Shown here: piece by piece, positions 26,095 through 33,195 of the stretch | Layout: every line of letters starts with the position of its first letter | Numbering within the stretch: the stretch's first letter is position 1 | Assembly (NCBI GenBank): GCA_020630015.1 | Contig: JAHDCF010000022.1 | Location: 1 to 44,506 of the forward strand | Reading direction: 5' to 3' | DNA length: 44,506 nt | From: Planktomarina sp. | GTDB lineage: Bacteria > Pseudomonadota > Alphaproteobacteria > Rhodobacterales > Rhodobacteraceae | Position numbers and translations under genes: made by a program | Notes under the pieces: generated by a model | Database searches by the model: none | What the model saw: only the letters and a program-made list of their open reading frames with translations | Told to the model about the DNA's origin: nothing

Positions 26095-27834
26095 ATGAAA
26101 AAGATCATCGCACTCTTATCTTTTCTTTTTGCGACACCTGCCTTTGCAGATGTGGCGGATGAATTCGACCATGTGCAAACTGCAAATGAAGGCACTGAAC
26201 AACACACGTCTGTTCAAAAATTTGCAGACGTAATTCAGCTTCTAATGTCGCAGCCTGGCATGTCGTTTATCGATGATGGGACCAACCCGCCAGCGCTTTC
26301 GTTTGACGCGGATGGAGACGGCACGCCAGAGGACGTTTTACCATTCACAATCAACGCAAGCGGGGATCTTCTACTGGATGGCGTTGTAATCTATCCAAAT
26401 CCTGACACTGACACCGTATACGACGACACCGCTGTTCTTGCTGCGATTGCAGCCAACTTGGCGGCGATCAACGGGCATATTGCGTCTGATTTGGATATCG
26501 ACCCAACGAACGAAATTCAAGTTGCAGACGGAACAACAATCACTGGTGTCGGTTCTTCGGCTGACCCGTTTGTTGCCGTGGGTGATGGCACTGGAACTGA
26601 CGACCAACAATTAACCCGCACTGGTGATACGCTGAACCTTGAAGATGGCGGCAGCGTTGACCTTTCGGACCTGCGCAGCCCCGCCAACTTGGACAACGAC
26701 AGCACGAACGAACTTGGAATAATAGACACAACGGCTGGAACATATGATCCAGATGGCCCAGGACCAGAACCATCACAGCCCTTACCATCTGCCGACGATG
26801 CAACCAAACTAGGCGCTCTAAACGTCACTTCCAACCAGACTACAGGGCAGGTCCGATACAACGGAACTTTTGACGACGGCACGACATTTGACGTTTCGCG
26901 AACTGAATTGTCGCCAATCCGAAGCTGGACGAATGACAGTTACCTTGTTTCTGGCAATAAGCCCTTCGCCTATTATGAGAATGGCTTCATCATCGACGCT
27001 GACAAAGACGCACTTCCCTTGGGTGCCGTGGGCGATGCGGTTATATTGCAGCCAAACGGTGCGATCACATCTAAAGCGGAAACCAATCAGCGGGCTTTCG
27101 GCGTCGAACTGGCGGGGGTCGTGACCTATTCTCTGTCAAGCATGGGCGGTTTCAACTCGCAGATTAACGGCGTCACTGGAAACTTGGTTGCCCGAAATTC
27201 TGAAATCGGCGTGTCTATGCGGTCTGATGGATTGATCGAAGTCTCGCAGGACATGACGTCAAACACGGGTCCAGTTTTCGCGGTTAACCGGATGGGCAGC
27301 ACGGGTACTGCTGTTAATTTTTATCAAACACCCGTTGGTGTGACATCCGCACCGGCTGGCTCGATTACCGTGACACCGACGACTGTAAGTTATAACACAA
27401 CGTCCGACCTTGATGAAAAGACGGGGGTTGAAGAAATTGACCCGGCAGACGCAGAGGCTCGCTTGCGTCAAGCTGCACCTATTCAGTATCGCTTCAAACG
27501 TGGTGACGGTTCTGTGCACTATGGCTTTGGGGCCCAAGACGTCGCCTTGGCCTATCCGCTGGCTGTGACCGGAACGCAGCGCACGCCCGAACAGGCTGAA
27601 GTTTTTGATCAACGCACGGATGAACCGTTTGACGTTGCGGCTTTCCGTGATGCGTTTATCGCAGACAATCCAGAAGCGACAGGCGAAGAAGTTCAGGCCG
27701 CTGTTGATGCTGAGATTGCCAAGGAGGGCGAGGGCCTTTCACTGGCGCTTGGCTTTGCTGATGCGGACCAGACAGCCTTGATCCTTCATTTGCTGGATCG
27801 TGTTGCCGCTTTGGAAGCCCAGATTTCAGAATAA
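26095..27834 (+). CDS. Tail fibre with C-terminal S74-type intramolecular chaperone
   Basis: 579 residues from the ATG at 26095 (AAGGGG upstream). The last 140 residues match peptidase S74: TTSDLDEKTGVEEI (Ser near 437, with the Asp and Lys of the S-D-x-x-x-K motif), then AAPIQYRFK and HYGFGAQDV. This domain trimerises fibres and then cuts itself off. The preceding region is beta-rich with Asp/Asn/Gly repeats (VADGTTITGVGS, QLTRTGDTLNLEDGG). Oddity: residues 1-18 form a typical signal peptide ending PAFA-D, unexpected for a virion fibre assembled in the cytoplasm. Confidence 0.82.
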   Translation: MKKIIALLSFLFATPAFADVADEFDHVQTANEGTEQHTSVQKFADVIQLLMSQPGMSFIDDGTNPPALSFDADGDGTPEDVLPFTINASGDLLLDGVVIYPNPDTDTVYDDTAVLAAIAANLAAINGHIASDLDIDPTNEIQVADGTTITGVGSSADPFVAVGDGTGTDDQQLTRTGDTLNLEDGGSVDLSDLRSPANLDNDSTNELGIIDTTAGTYDPDGPGPEPSQPLPSADDATKLGALNVTSNQTTGQVRYNGTFDDGTTFDVSRTELSPIRSWTNDSYLVSGNKPFAYYENGFIIDADKDALPLGAVGDAVILQPNGAITSKAETNQRAFGVELAGVVTYSLSSMGGFNSQINGVTGNLVARNSEIGVSMRSDGLIEVSQDMTSNTGPVFAVNRMGSTGTAVNFYQTPVGVTSAPAGSITVTPTTVSYNTTSDLDEKTGVEEIDPADAEARLRQAAPIQYRFKRGDGSVHYGFGAQDVALAYPLAVTGTQRTPEQAEVFDQRTDEPFDVAAFRDAFIADNPEATGEEVQAAVDAEIAKEGEGLSLALGFADADQTALILHLLDRVAALEAQISE

Positions 27835-27838
27835 AACA

Positions 27839-27860
27839 AGGGGCGGCTTCGGTCGCCCTT
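27839..27860 (+). terminator. GC stem with TTCG tetraloop
   Basis: GGGCGGC (27841-27847) pairs with GTCGCCC (27852-27858) around TTCG, extended by G-T and A-T pairs. The T run after it is poor (TTCACCTTTT), so it may be a weak terminator or an mRNA-end stabiliser between the fibre gene and the lysis cassette. Confidence 0.5.
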
Positions 27861-27882
27861 CACCTTTTCAGGAGATTGAAAG

Positions 27883-28110
27883 ATGGACATGAGTGGAACT
27901 TTTGCACTGGTTTTGCGGGTTTTTGTTTTTTACCCCTTGGCTGGTTTTATTGCGGCTTATCCTTCCGTAAAATGGGATGAAGCTACGGGAATCCTGACAG
28001 TTGATGTAAATGGGTTAAGCGTTGCCTTGGGTGCTGGCCTTTATGCCGTTTTGGCTGGCGGGACTTTCGCTTGGTCACGGTTCATTAAGAGCGACGGTGG
28101 CGTCACATGA
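27883..28110 (+). CDS. Two-span membrane protein, candidate holin
   Basis: 75 residues, AGGAG upstream. Two hydrophobic helices (about 5-25 and 46-66) separated by a charged loop (KWDEATG...), and a short C-terminal tail with Arg/Lys. This is the topology of small class II holins, and it is the first gene of the cassette ending in the endolysin. It overlaps the next start (ATGA). It shares no obvious sequence with the holin-like gene at 6860. Confidence 0.6.
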   Translation: MDMSGTFALVLRVFVFYPLAGFIAAYPSVKWDEATGILTVDVNGLSVALGAGLYAVLAGGTFAWSRFIKSDGGVT

Positions 28111-28523
28111 GACTTGCCCTTGCCGCCATTCTTGCACTTGCGGCCTGCTCAAAGGGCGTGACCACCCCGCAGGTTGATTTCACCGCTGACCCCATTGTTG
28201 TATTCAATGACCGTGGCGGCAACCCGTATGAATACGCGGCTTTGTGGGAACGATTGGAAGCCACAGGCAAGCCAGTACAGGTCGGAGAGTGCAACAGCGC
28301 TTGTACGATGTTTCTGAGCCTCTCACGCGCCTGTATGATGCCCGGTCGCCGCTTTGGCTTTCACGCATCATCCGGCTTGGTGTCTGATGCGTGGATTGCA
28401 GAATATCTGCCCGGACGCATTGGTGAGATGTATCTTTCTACGTGGTCCAAATCCCGCGACTTTACCAAGCTGACATCAGAACAAATCAAAGACATTGAAC
28501 CATCATTGGAGATTTGCAGATGA
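28107..28523 (+). CDS. ClpP/COG3904-like periplasmic lipoprotein
   Basis: 138 residues. A lipobox (ALAACSK, Cys near 12) predicts a lipoprotein. GECNSACTMFL (Ser about 65) and RRFGFHAS (His about 89) match the Ser and His motifs of COG3904-like predicted periplasmic proteins with a ClpP/crotonase fold. The sequence is shorter than usual members and ends in a Cys. It lies between the holin candidate and the endolysin, so it may take part in lysis or envelope attack, or it may be an added moron. Activity is not proven. Confidence 0.65.
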   Translation: MRLALAAILALAACSKGVTTPQVDFTADPIVVFNDRGGNPYEYAALWERLEATGKPVQVGECNSACTMFLSLSRACMMPGRRFGFHASSGLVSDAWIAEYLPGRIGEMYLSTWSKSRDFTKLTSEQIKDIEPSLEICR

Positions 28524-28648
28524 GACACTCAACAATCGTGCTTTTGATCATTGCTGCCCTTGGGGTTGCGGCTTGTAATTACAAGTTATCCGGCAAGGTT
28601 AGTTATGGCGACATCACGTTTGAACCAGTGTTTGAGGGTAAGCTGTAA
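28520..28648 (+). CDS. Tiny lipoprotein in lysis cassette
   Basis: 42 residues, start coupled to the previous gene (ATGA) and stop overlapping the endolysin ATG (TAATG). Residues 1-19 form a lipoprotein signal ending LGVAAC; the mature part is only about 24 residues and is beta/charged. Its position matches that of Rz1-like outer-membrane spanins, but it lacks the proline-rich sequence and no inner-membrane partner gene is visible, so I call it only a small lipoprotein. Confidence 0.62.
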   Translation: MRHSTIVLLIIAALGVAACNYKLSGKVSYGDITFEPVFEGKL

Positions 28649-29214
28649 TGTGCTTTCTGCCACTGTTTAAGCCACAGCCCCGACATCCGCTTGTTGATGG
28701 TCCGGTTCCATCAATTCAGGAACCAACGATTTCAACGCCTGTTTTCAAGTCGGATTTCAAATTCTCAGGCAAGTCAAAGACCAAGCTGGCAACGGTTCAA
28801 AAGGATCTTCAAGACGTTGCAAATCGCGCAATCGAATTAACGGTCCAAGACTTCGGTATCACCGAGGGCATCCGAACAGTCGAACGTCAAAGGTTTCTAG
28901 TCCAGCAAGGCCGATCCCAGACAATGAACAGCCGCCACATTACGGGTCATGCAATCGATGTGCTGGCCTACAACGGGTCAAAGCATAGCTGGGAACTTCC
29001 ATACTATCTTCTGGTCGCTAACGCCTTTGTGTGGGCCGCATATGAAGTGGGTGTTCCAATCCGCTGGGGTGGGTCATGGTCAACGCTAGATATCCGCGCT
29101 TGTAGGGTAAAGGATGATCCCGGTGAAACGATGATGGAATTGTATCGCAGGACAAGGCAGAGGCAAGGCCGCAAGACGTTTATTGACGCCGTTCACTTCG
29201 AAATCCCGCGTTGA
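28648..29214 (+). CDS. Endolysin, M15 (VanY/L-Ala-D-Glu-type) peptidase
   Basis: 188 residues. SRHITGHAID (95-104) contains the zinc-binding His97 and Asp104 of the SxHxxGxAxD motif, and AVHFEIP supplies the second His (183). These match M15 endolysins such as that of T5, which cleave peptidoglycan cross-bridge peptides. The first 40 residues are Pro-rich and unusual. No signal peptide, so release depends on a holin. Last gene of the late operon; a strong terminator follows at 29323. Confidence 0.9.
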   Translation: MCFLPLFKPQPRHPLVDGPVPSIQEPTISTPVFKSDFKFSGKSKTKLATVQKDLQDVANRAIELTVQDFGITEGIRTVERQRFLVQQGRSQTMNSRHITGHAIDVLAYNGSKHSWELPYYLLVANAFVWAAYEVGVPIRWGGSWSTLDIRACRVKDDPGETMMELYRRTRQRQGRKTFIDAVHFEIPR

Positions 29215-29322
29215 TTTTTTCGCCCAAAACTGTTATCAATAATCATCTTATTAGAGTGAGACATGAGTAAACTCTAACCCCGGAGATTGAGATGTAATTG
29301 ATGGTTAACCCCACATACAAAA

Positions 29323-29359
29323 CCCCCGGTGCCTTAGTTGGTGCCGGGGGTCTTTTTTT
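29323..29359. terminator. Intrinsic terminator, likely bidirectional
   Basis: CCCCCGG (29323-29329) pairs with CCGGGGG (29344-29350), extended inward by two G-U and two C-G pairs to an 11-bp stem with a TTAGTT loop, then TCTTTTTTT. A short A-rich stretch before it could serve the leftward genes converging from 29391. It ends the late operon after the endolysin. Confidence 0.9.
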
Positions 29360-29390
29360 GTTTGGGGCAGGGGTCCCTTTCGTTATGGTT

Positions 29391-29531
29391 TTAATCAATA
29401 AGCTCCAAAACTGTTTTCAGTGCAGCAATTTCACCACCGTGAAAGCTGACCTTGCCTTCGAAGTGCATTCGCGCCGCATCTGAGTAGTTCTTTTCAGCCT
29501 CGCGCAAGAGCGCTTCAATCTGTGTTTTCAT
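29391..29531 (-). CDS. Small helical protein
   Basis: 46 residues from the ATG at 29531 (AAGGGAC before it); a longer frame to 29597 would overlap the upstream gene. Amphipathic helices with Glu/Lys; no motif recognised. Third of three leftward small genes that share the same AAGGGRCC-like ribosome-binding site and run from one promoter (30095-30122). Confidence 0.6.
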   Translation of the reverse strand: MKTQIEALLREAEKNYSDAARMHFEGKVSFHGGEIAALKTVLELID

Positions 29532-29542
29532 GTCGGTCCCTT

Positions 29543-29833
29543 TTATGCTTGTTCTTTTGAAGTAGTGAAAAGCCCCAAAAATCTGTTGCGCAACCATTCT
29601 TCTTTTACGGCTGCGATGTCTTTTTGGAGTTCGATTGCGTCTCCGTATTGCATTGCCTTGTCAGCGACCACAGACATGGAAAGCACATCTTGGCGAACTG
29701 TGAACACGTCCCACAAACCGCCAGTATCAGGGCGCTTAAATTCCCAAACAGGCGTTTTGCCGTTCTTTTTTCGCGTGGCGGTCCAACCCATATTCTGGAA
29801 TGCGCTAACTGCCATTTCCCTATCTGGTCGCAT
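29543..29833 (-). CDS. Hypothetical small protein
   Basis: 96 residues, AAGGGGCC before the ATG. N-terminal basic, Trp-containing part (MGWTATRKKNGK, WEFKRPDTGGLWDVF) followed by helices. Could bind nucleic acid or a host protein. Second gene of the leftward accessory set; no family recognised. Confidence 0.65.
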   Translation of the reverse strand: MRPDREMAVSAFQNMGWTATRKKNGKTPVWEFKRPDTGGLWDVFTVRQDVLSMSVVADKAMQYGDAIELQKDIAAVKEEWLRNRFLGLFTTSKEQA

Positions 29834-29845
29834 GATCGGCCCCTT

Positions 29846-30064
29846 TTATTGTTGCTTTAGGTGAGGCGCAAACATTTTCGCCTTTCCGGTATAAAGACAG
29901 GTCGCAATGAGAAACGAACCCATTGATGCGACTTCATCTTCTTGTGCGATCTTTAGTGCGTATTCCTCTGCGTGGTGCATGTACTGAAAAATTGCCAACA
30001 ATTCCCCAGAACCATCGCCATAACTGCGCGTTACGCTTGCTCCGTTCTTAATGTCCACGTCCAT
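29846..30064 (-). CDS. Hypothetical small protein
   Basis: 72 residues from the ATG at 30064 (a GTG at 30067 is alternative; AAGGGAC lies upstream). Mixed alpha/beta with YMHHAEEYALKIAQED, a helical segment. First gene of the leftward accessory set, divergent from the serine recombinase. Not recognised. Confidence 0.65.
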   Translation of the reverse strand: MDVDIKNGASVTRSYGDGSGELLAIFQYMHHAEEYALKIAQEDEVASMGSFLIATCLYTGKAKMFAPHLKQQ

Positions 30065-30085
30065 CACGGGTCCCTTTCAGTAATG

Positions 30086-30112
30086 TTGAGATAGATAATA
30101 ATAGGATATAAT
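30086..30112 (+). promoter_or_regulatory. Rightward promoter for the recombinase operon
   Basis: TTGAGA (30086-30091) and a perfect TATAAT (30107-30112) with a 15-bp spacer, slightly short. The recombinase ATG follows 66 bp later. This 110-bp region is the most AT-rich part of the window and separates divergent genes. Confidence 0.5.
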
Positions 30113-30122
30113 AAAAAGGCAA
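30095..30122 (-). promoter_or_regulatory. Leftward promoter for the accessory gene trio
   Basis: On the minus strand TTGCCT (30117-30122) and TATTAT (30095-30100) are 16 bp apart. The first leftward gene begins 31 bp further on. It overlaps a rightward promoter candidate. Confidence 0.5.
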
Positions 30123-30178
30123 GGGGTAGTCTTGAATTTAATTTACTGATAGACCATAATCATTCTAACGAAAGACTA

Positions 30179-30913
30179 ATGTTGAAAATGCGGTCACTAT
30201 CTAACTTTACTGGCGAATTATGGGGCTATGCGCGTGTGTCCACGGAGGATCAAAACTTAGATATGCAGATTGATGCTCTGACAAACGCAGGTGTTCCCCG
30301 TCGCCATATCTTTTCTGACAAGATGTCTGGTCGCCTAATGGATCGTCCAAACTTAAACCGGGTCATTCGCAACATGCGCTCTGGTGATTGCCTTGTGGTT
30401 ATGAAGCTGGATCGCTTGGGGCGAAGTGCCATCGGTCTTGCTCAAACGGTCAAGGATTTGGAAGCGAAGGGGATGCACTTTCGCGCTCTGGATTATGACA
30501 TTGATACCACGACCTCGATGGGCAAGCTGGTGTTTAATATCATGGCGGCGATTGCTGAACTGGAAAGCGCGATGATTTCAGAACGCACCAAAAGCGGCAT
30601 GAGCGCAGCCAAGGCAAGGGGCAAAGAGTTTGGGAAGAAACACTACATTCTCAGCTATCCCAAGCGCCTGAAACGCTTTCTGGAGTTGTGGGCCGAGGGT
30701 AGGATACCCCAGAAGAACGAAACGCATTTTGAACACCACCTGACGCCCAAAGAGATTGTGGAGGAAATGCACAAGGCAGACCGGAAGGCCCCTAAATACG
30801 GCAGTCCACAGGGCTATGCCAACTGGAAGCAAACAGGCTTCAAGGGGCTGGATGTGGAAGCCGCTAACGCACTGAAACGGAGGATTTGGATTGATGGGTG
30901 TGACCAAGTTTAG
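30179..30913 (+). CDS. Serine recombinase (resolvase/invertase family)
   Basis: 244 residues. N-terminal catalytic domain: WGYARVSTEDQ with nucleophile Ser21, then VMKLDRLGRSA (the conserved Arg pair), and the long E-helix ending ISERTKSGMSAAKARGK. The C-terminal part (about 150-244) is longer than the usual 40-residue helix-turn-helix and contains a Tyr/Trp-rich segment (GSPQGYANWKQTG). It cuts and rejoins DNA at two-base-staggered crossover sites. It stands far from the integrase (33172) and I found no clear invertible segment nearby, so its target is unknown. Confidence 0.88.
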   Translation: MLKMRSLSNFTGELWGYARVSTEDQNLDMQIDALTNAGVPRRHIFSDKMSGRLMDRPNLNRVIRNMRSGDCLVVMKLDRLGRSAIGLAQTVKDLEAKGMHFRALDYDIDTTTSMGKLVFNIMAAIAELESAMISERTKSGMSAAKARGKEFGKKHYILSYPKRLKRFLELWAEGRIPQKNETHFEHHLTPKEIVEEMHKADRKAPKYGSPQGYANWKQTGFKGLDVEAANALKRRIWIDGCDQV

Positions 30914-31394
30914 ATCACTCAAGAGAAAGCCGCTTCCAGTTCCGGAGATTGTAACTAGGATTTGGGCCGATGGTCTATATGAACCGAATGAATTTTCGGA
31001 AGTGCGTTTTTCTTTGAGAACGAAAAAAAAGGGTACATTGATCTATTTGCATCGTGGTAATCAGCAGTGGTCGCTGAATGCTGCGACGGGGTTTTGGCCA
31101 AAGAACTTTCAAGCCGCCCGTAAGTACGTTCATCAAATTGCCGCATCGCATGGATATGAACCTTTCACGGAAATTGTAAAGGAACGCACCAAGAGGCCAA
31201 ACGGACGTGATGCTGCATTGCTAAAATCCGGTGGATGTAGGGAAACGTGGTTATCCTCTGATGTTCCGTCAATTTTTGCAGAGGCCTGTATGCGCTGCCA
31301 ACATCCGGGGGGCTACTGTATGCAAGATGGTTTTTGCCACTATGGGGATTGCGATATGGAAATGGACTATACTGATATGGAGGATTTGGATTGA
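30894..31394 (+). CDS. Hypothetical protein with C-terminal Cys motif
   Basis: 166 residues from the ATG at 30894, preceded by GGAGG; overlaps the recombinase gene by 20 bp. N-terminal basic part, a middle with alternating strands (KKGTLIYLHRGNQQWSLN), and a C-terminal CMRCQHPGGYC...CHYGDC arrangement that could bind zinc, then a very acidic tail. Possibly DNA- or RNA-binding. Not recognised. Confidence 0.62.
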   Translation: MGVTKFRSLKRKPLPVPEIVTRIWADGLYEPNEFSEVRFSLRTKKKGTLIYLHRGNQQWSLNAATGFWPKNFQAARKYVHQIAASHGYEPFTEIVKERTKRPNGRDAALLKSGGCRETWLSSDVPSIFAEACMRCQHPGGYCMQDGFCHYGDCDMEMDYTDMEDLD

Positions 31395-31741
31395 TGGATT
31401 TACCTAGCAACGAACCAAGGCAAATTGTCTGTACTGGAGAAGCTGGATCAGATGAATGGAACCCCGCATTCGGTACTTGGGAATTTGACGATTTCGGTAT
31501 GGAAAGCGACGAACCCATTGGTGATGGAGAGAGGCTTTTCGTCAATCGAAGGCTCTATGACGCTTTAGAGGCTGAAAACAAAAAGCTGCGGTCTGTGTTA
31601 AGTTGGTACGGCGAACAAGCCCGACTTGCAAAACTGGTTCACAGCGAAGGTGATATTGGTCGCCAAAGCCTTGCAGTGGATGGTGGACGCAGGGCAAAGG
31701 CTGCTCTCAATACTGATGGGGAGCAGTCGGATGACAGTTGA
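31394..31741 (+). CDS. Small acidic hypothetical protein
   Basis: 115 residues from the ATG at 31394, which overlaps the previous stop. The start region repeats exactly that of the preceding gene (19 identical bases around GGAGG). The N-terminal half is acidic; a helix (LYDALEAENKKLRSVLSWYG) follows. Function unknown. Confidence 0.6.
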   Translation: MDLPSNEPRQIVCTGEAGSDEWNPAFGTWEFDDFGMESDEPIGDGERLFVNRRLYDALEAENKKLRSVLSWYGEQARLAKLVHSEGDIGRQSLAVDGGRRAKAALNTDGEQSDDS

Positions 31742-32021
31742 TATCGTAGACAGGTTGCGTGAGCCAACAGGTGACGTAGTTTCCGACCAGCAAGTTTTTA
31801 GTGCGGCACTTAAGGCCGCCGACGAGATCGAACGGTTGCGGGACGCGCTTAAGCCATTCGCATTCCTTGAAGACGATACAGCACAAGAGGCTTGGGAACT
31901 TAGATTTCGGGACAGGTTCAAGGATTGGATTGATTTCGGCGATATAGAAAATGCCCGAAAGGTATTAAAAGAAGCACCGGCTGAACACGACAATACTGAT
32001 AAGGAGCAGTCGGATGGATAG
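31731..32021 (+). CDS. Small helical hypothetical protein
   Basis: 96 residues from the ATG at 31731 (GGGGAG 8 bases upstream); a longer frame from 31626 would overlap the previous gene by more than 100 bp. Resembles the short Glu/Arg-rich proteins (AADEIERLRDALKPF) common in phage accessory gene strings. Overlaps both neighbours. Confidence 0.6.
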   Translation: MTVDIVDRLREPTGDVVSDQQVFSAALKAADEIERLRDALKPFAFLEDDTAQEAWELRFRDRFKDWIDFGDIENARKVLKEAPAEHDNTDKEQSDG

Positions 32022-32175
32022 GATCGAGGGTTTGTTTTGGGTTTTGATGGGGTCTGGGGCAGCCCACATTGTTCTTGGCATAAATACTCCAGGGGCCATC
32101 ATGTGGGCAGGTGCGGGAATTATGATCGCCGTTGCGAAATCCAACACCAATTCTAGGGAGGCGTCCGGTGAGTGA
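32014..32175 (+). CDS. Very small membrane protein
   Basis: 53 residues, AAGGAG upstream. Two short hydrophobic segments (about 7-22 and 26-41) with Gly/Ala. Its start region repeats 24 of 26 bases of the start at 31731. Overlaps the next gene (GTG at 32168). Function unknown. Confidence 0.5.
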   Translation: MDRIEGLFWVLMGSGAAHIVLGINTPGAIMWAGAGIMIAVAKSNTNSREASGE

Positions 32176-32416
32176 ATGGCAACATATTTCTTCGTTTCCG
32201 AAGCCTGAAGAATCCGGTTTTGGCGATCCGTTTCTTGTTGAGTTTGGAAAACGTTCTGGCGAAAAGGTGGTTGCAGTCTGCCGTGCGGTTCGCAGTCTTT
32301 TCGAATACGGCACATGGATTGAAAGCATCCAGAAGGGTGTGACTTTTGACGGTTCACGAGATGACAATGTTTTGGAACCACTTCACTGGCGACCTATGCC
32401 AGCGGGTGCAATGTGA
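32168..32416 (+). CDS. DUF551-like small protein
   Basis: 82 residues from a GTG at 32168, with GGGAGG 7 bases upstream; the frame continues to 32132 but without a better start. It begins with SEWQHISSFPKP and ends EPLHWRPMPAG, the W-x-x-I...P opening and HW-x-P-x-P ending of DUF551 proteins, common small phage proteins of unknown function. Confidence 0.6.
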   Translation: MSEWQHISSFPKPEESGFGDPFLVEFGKRSGEKVVAVCRAVRSLFEYGTWIESIQKGVTFDGSRDDNVLEPLHWRPMPAGAM

Positions 32417-32417
32417 G

Positions 32418-32601
32418 GGAGGCTGGGTATGGATGATTTGGCCATTAAGGCTTCGCGCCTTGCGCACAACCTAGAAAGGCTTCTTGCAATGCGAGATTGC
32501 GCATCCCGGCTATTCGCTGGCGATATACTCGGATCGGAAAGGTTTAAGAGAGGCGAATGCCTGCTCATTCCAGACTTTTCAAACGTCTACAATAAGGAGG
32601 C
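32418..32601 (+). repeat. 184-bp perfect direct repeat, copy A
   Basis: Identical base for base to 32987-33170, 569 bp to the right. It spans the ribosome-binding site and nearly the whole small gene at 32429 plus the GGAGG of the next gene. Confidence 0.97.
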
Positions 32602-32617
32602 GAAGGATGAAAGGTAA
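32429..32617 (+). CDS. Small hypothetical protein, copy A
   Basis: 62 residues, GGAGG upstream. Begins MDDLAIKASRLAHNLERLL, helical, with two Cys. The first 57 residues are identical to those of the gene at 32998. Ends KDER after the repeat boundary, overlapping the next start at 32607. This copy looks like the intact original because its downstream neighbour is coupled to it. Confidence 0.6.
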   Translation: MDDLAIKASRLAHNLERLLAMRDCASRLFAGDILGSERFKRGECLLIPDFSNVYNKEAKDER

Positions 32618-32795
32618 AGGCGTAACAATCGCATTGGAAGTGTCACCGCCTCTTAGGTGGGTTCCAAGCGTTGACCGCACTGCTTTGCAGGTTTCATTCA
32701 TCTGGCTTTGGTTTGCGTTTCACCTTGTGAATTACGGGCACAACCACCTTTTGAATGATTTGACAAAGCGCCGACCACAAACGGAGGCCGATTGA
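32607..32795 (+). CDS. Small hypothetical protein with hydrophobic segment
   Basis: 62 residues, GGAGG 6 bases upstream (inside the repeat). One hydrophobic segment (VSFIWLWFAFHLVNYG) about residues 29-44, then a His/Asn/Arg-rich tail. May be membrane-bound. It lies between the two repeat copies. Confidence 0.52.
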   Translation: MKGKGVTIALEVSPPLRWVPSVDRTALQVSFIWLWFAFHLVNYGHNHLLNDLTKRRPQTEAD

Positions 32796-32980
32796 TGAAT
32801 TGGGATATGGTGGAACTTGGTATGCAGGCCGCACGGTCTGTGCCCGACGTTGGAAAGCAAGCAACATCGCAAGAGGCTGCTGAATGTGGTGGTCCTGATT
32901 TTTTGGCAACCTTATCATCAAAGCAATTTGATTATCACGCTGGGTACGATCATGCGATCCTGCTGGCGCGTGGTGTATAA
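32795..32980 (+). CDS. Small hypothetical protein
   Basis: 61 residues from the ATG at 32795, overlapping the previous stop; CGGAGG upstream. No motif recognised; acidic, with AAECGGPDFLATL. Between the repeat copies, so it would be lost if they recombined. Confidence 0.52.
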   Translation: MNWDMVELGMQAARSVPDVGKQATSQEAAECGGPDFLATLSSKQFDYHAGYDHAILLARGV

Positions 32981-32986
32981 TGTAAA

Positions 32987-33170
32987 GGAGGCTGGGTATG
33001 GATGATTTGGCCATTAAGGCTTCGCGCCTTGCGCACAACCTAGAAAGGCTTCTTGCAATGCGAGATTGCGCATCCCGGCTATTCGCTGGCGATATACTCG
33101 GATCGGAAAGGTTTAAGAGAGGCGAATGCCTGCTCATTCCAGACTTTTCAAACGTCTACAATAAGGAGGC
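32987..33170 (+). repeat. 184-bp perfect direct repeat, copy B
   Basis: Identical to 32418-32601. Its right end is one base before the stop codon of the leftward integrase (33172), so the duplication edge abuts the integrase gene. Confidence 0.97.
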
Positions 33171-33195
33171 CTCACCCCCTCAGCCTGACAACTGA
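32998..33195 (+). CDS. Small hypothetical protein, copy B with altered end
   Basis: 65 residues. The same first 57 residues as the gene at 32429, then a different tail (SPPQPDN) read through antisense of the integrase 3' end. The tail is probably an accident of the duplication. Convergent with, and overlapping, the integrase by 24 bp. Confidence 0.45.
   Translation: MDDLAIKASRLAHNLERLLAMRDCASRLFAGDILGSERFKRGECLLIPDFSNVYNKEASPPQPDN

Noticed and set aside
29298-29483. 61-residue plus-strand ORF
   Set aside because: It reads straight through the intrinsic terminator at 29323 and overlaps the leftward gene at 29391.
25176-30178. Invertible fibre segment controlled by the serine recombinase
   Set aside because: I looked for inverted repeats around the fibre genes and near the recombinase and found no convincing pair, nor duplicated fibre ends.
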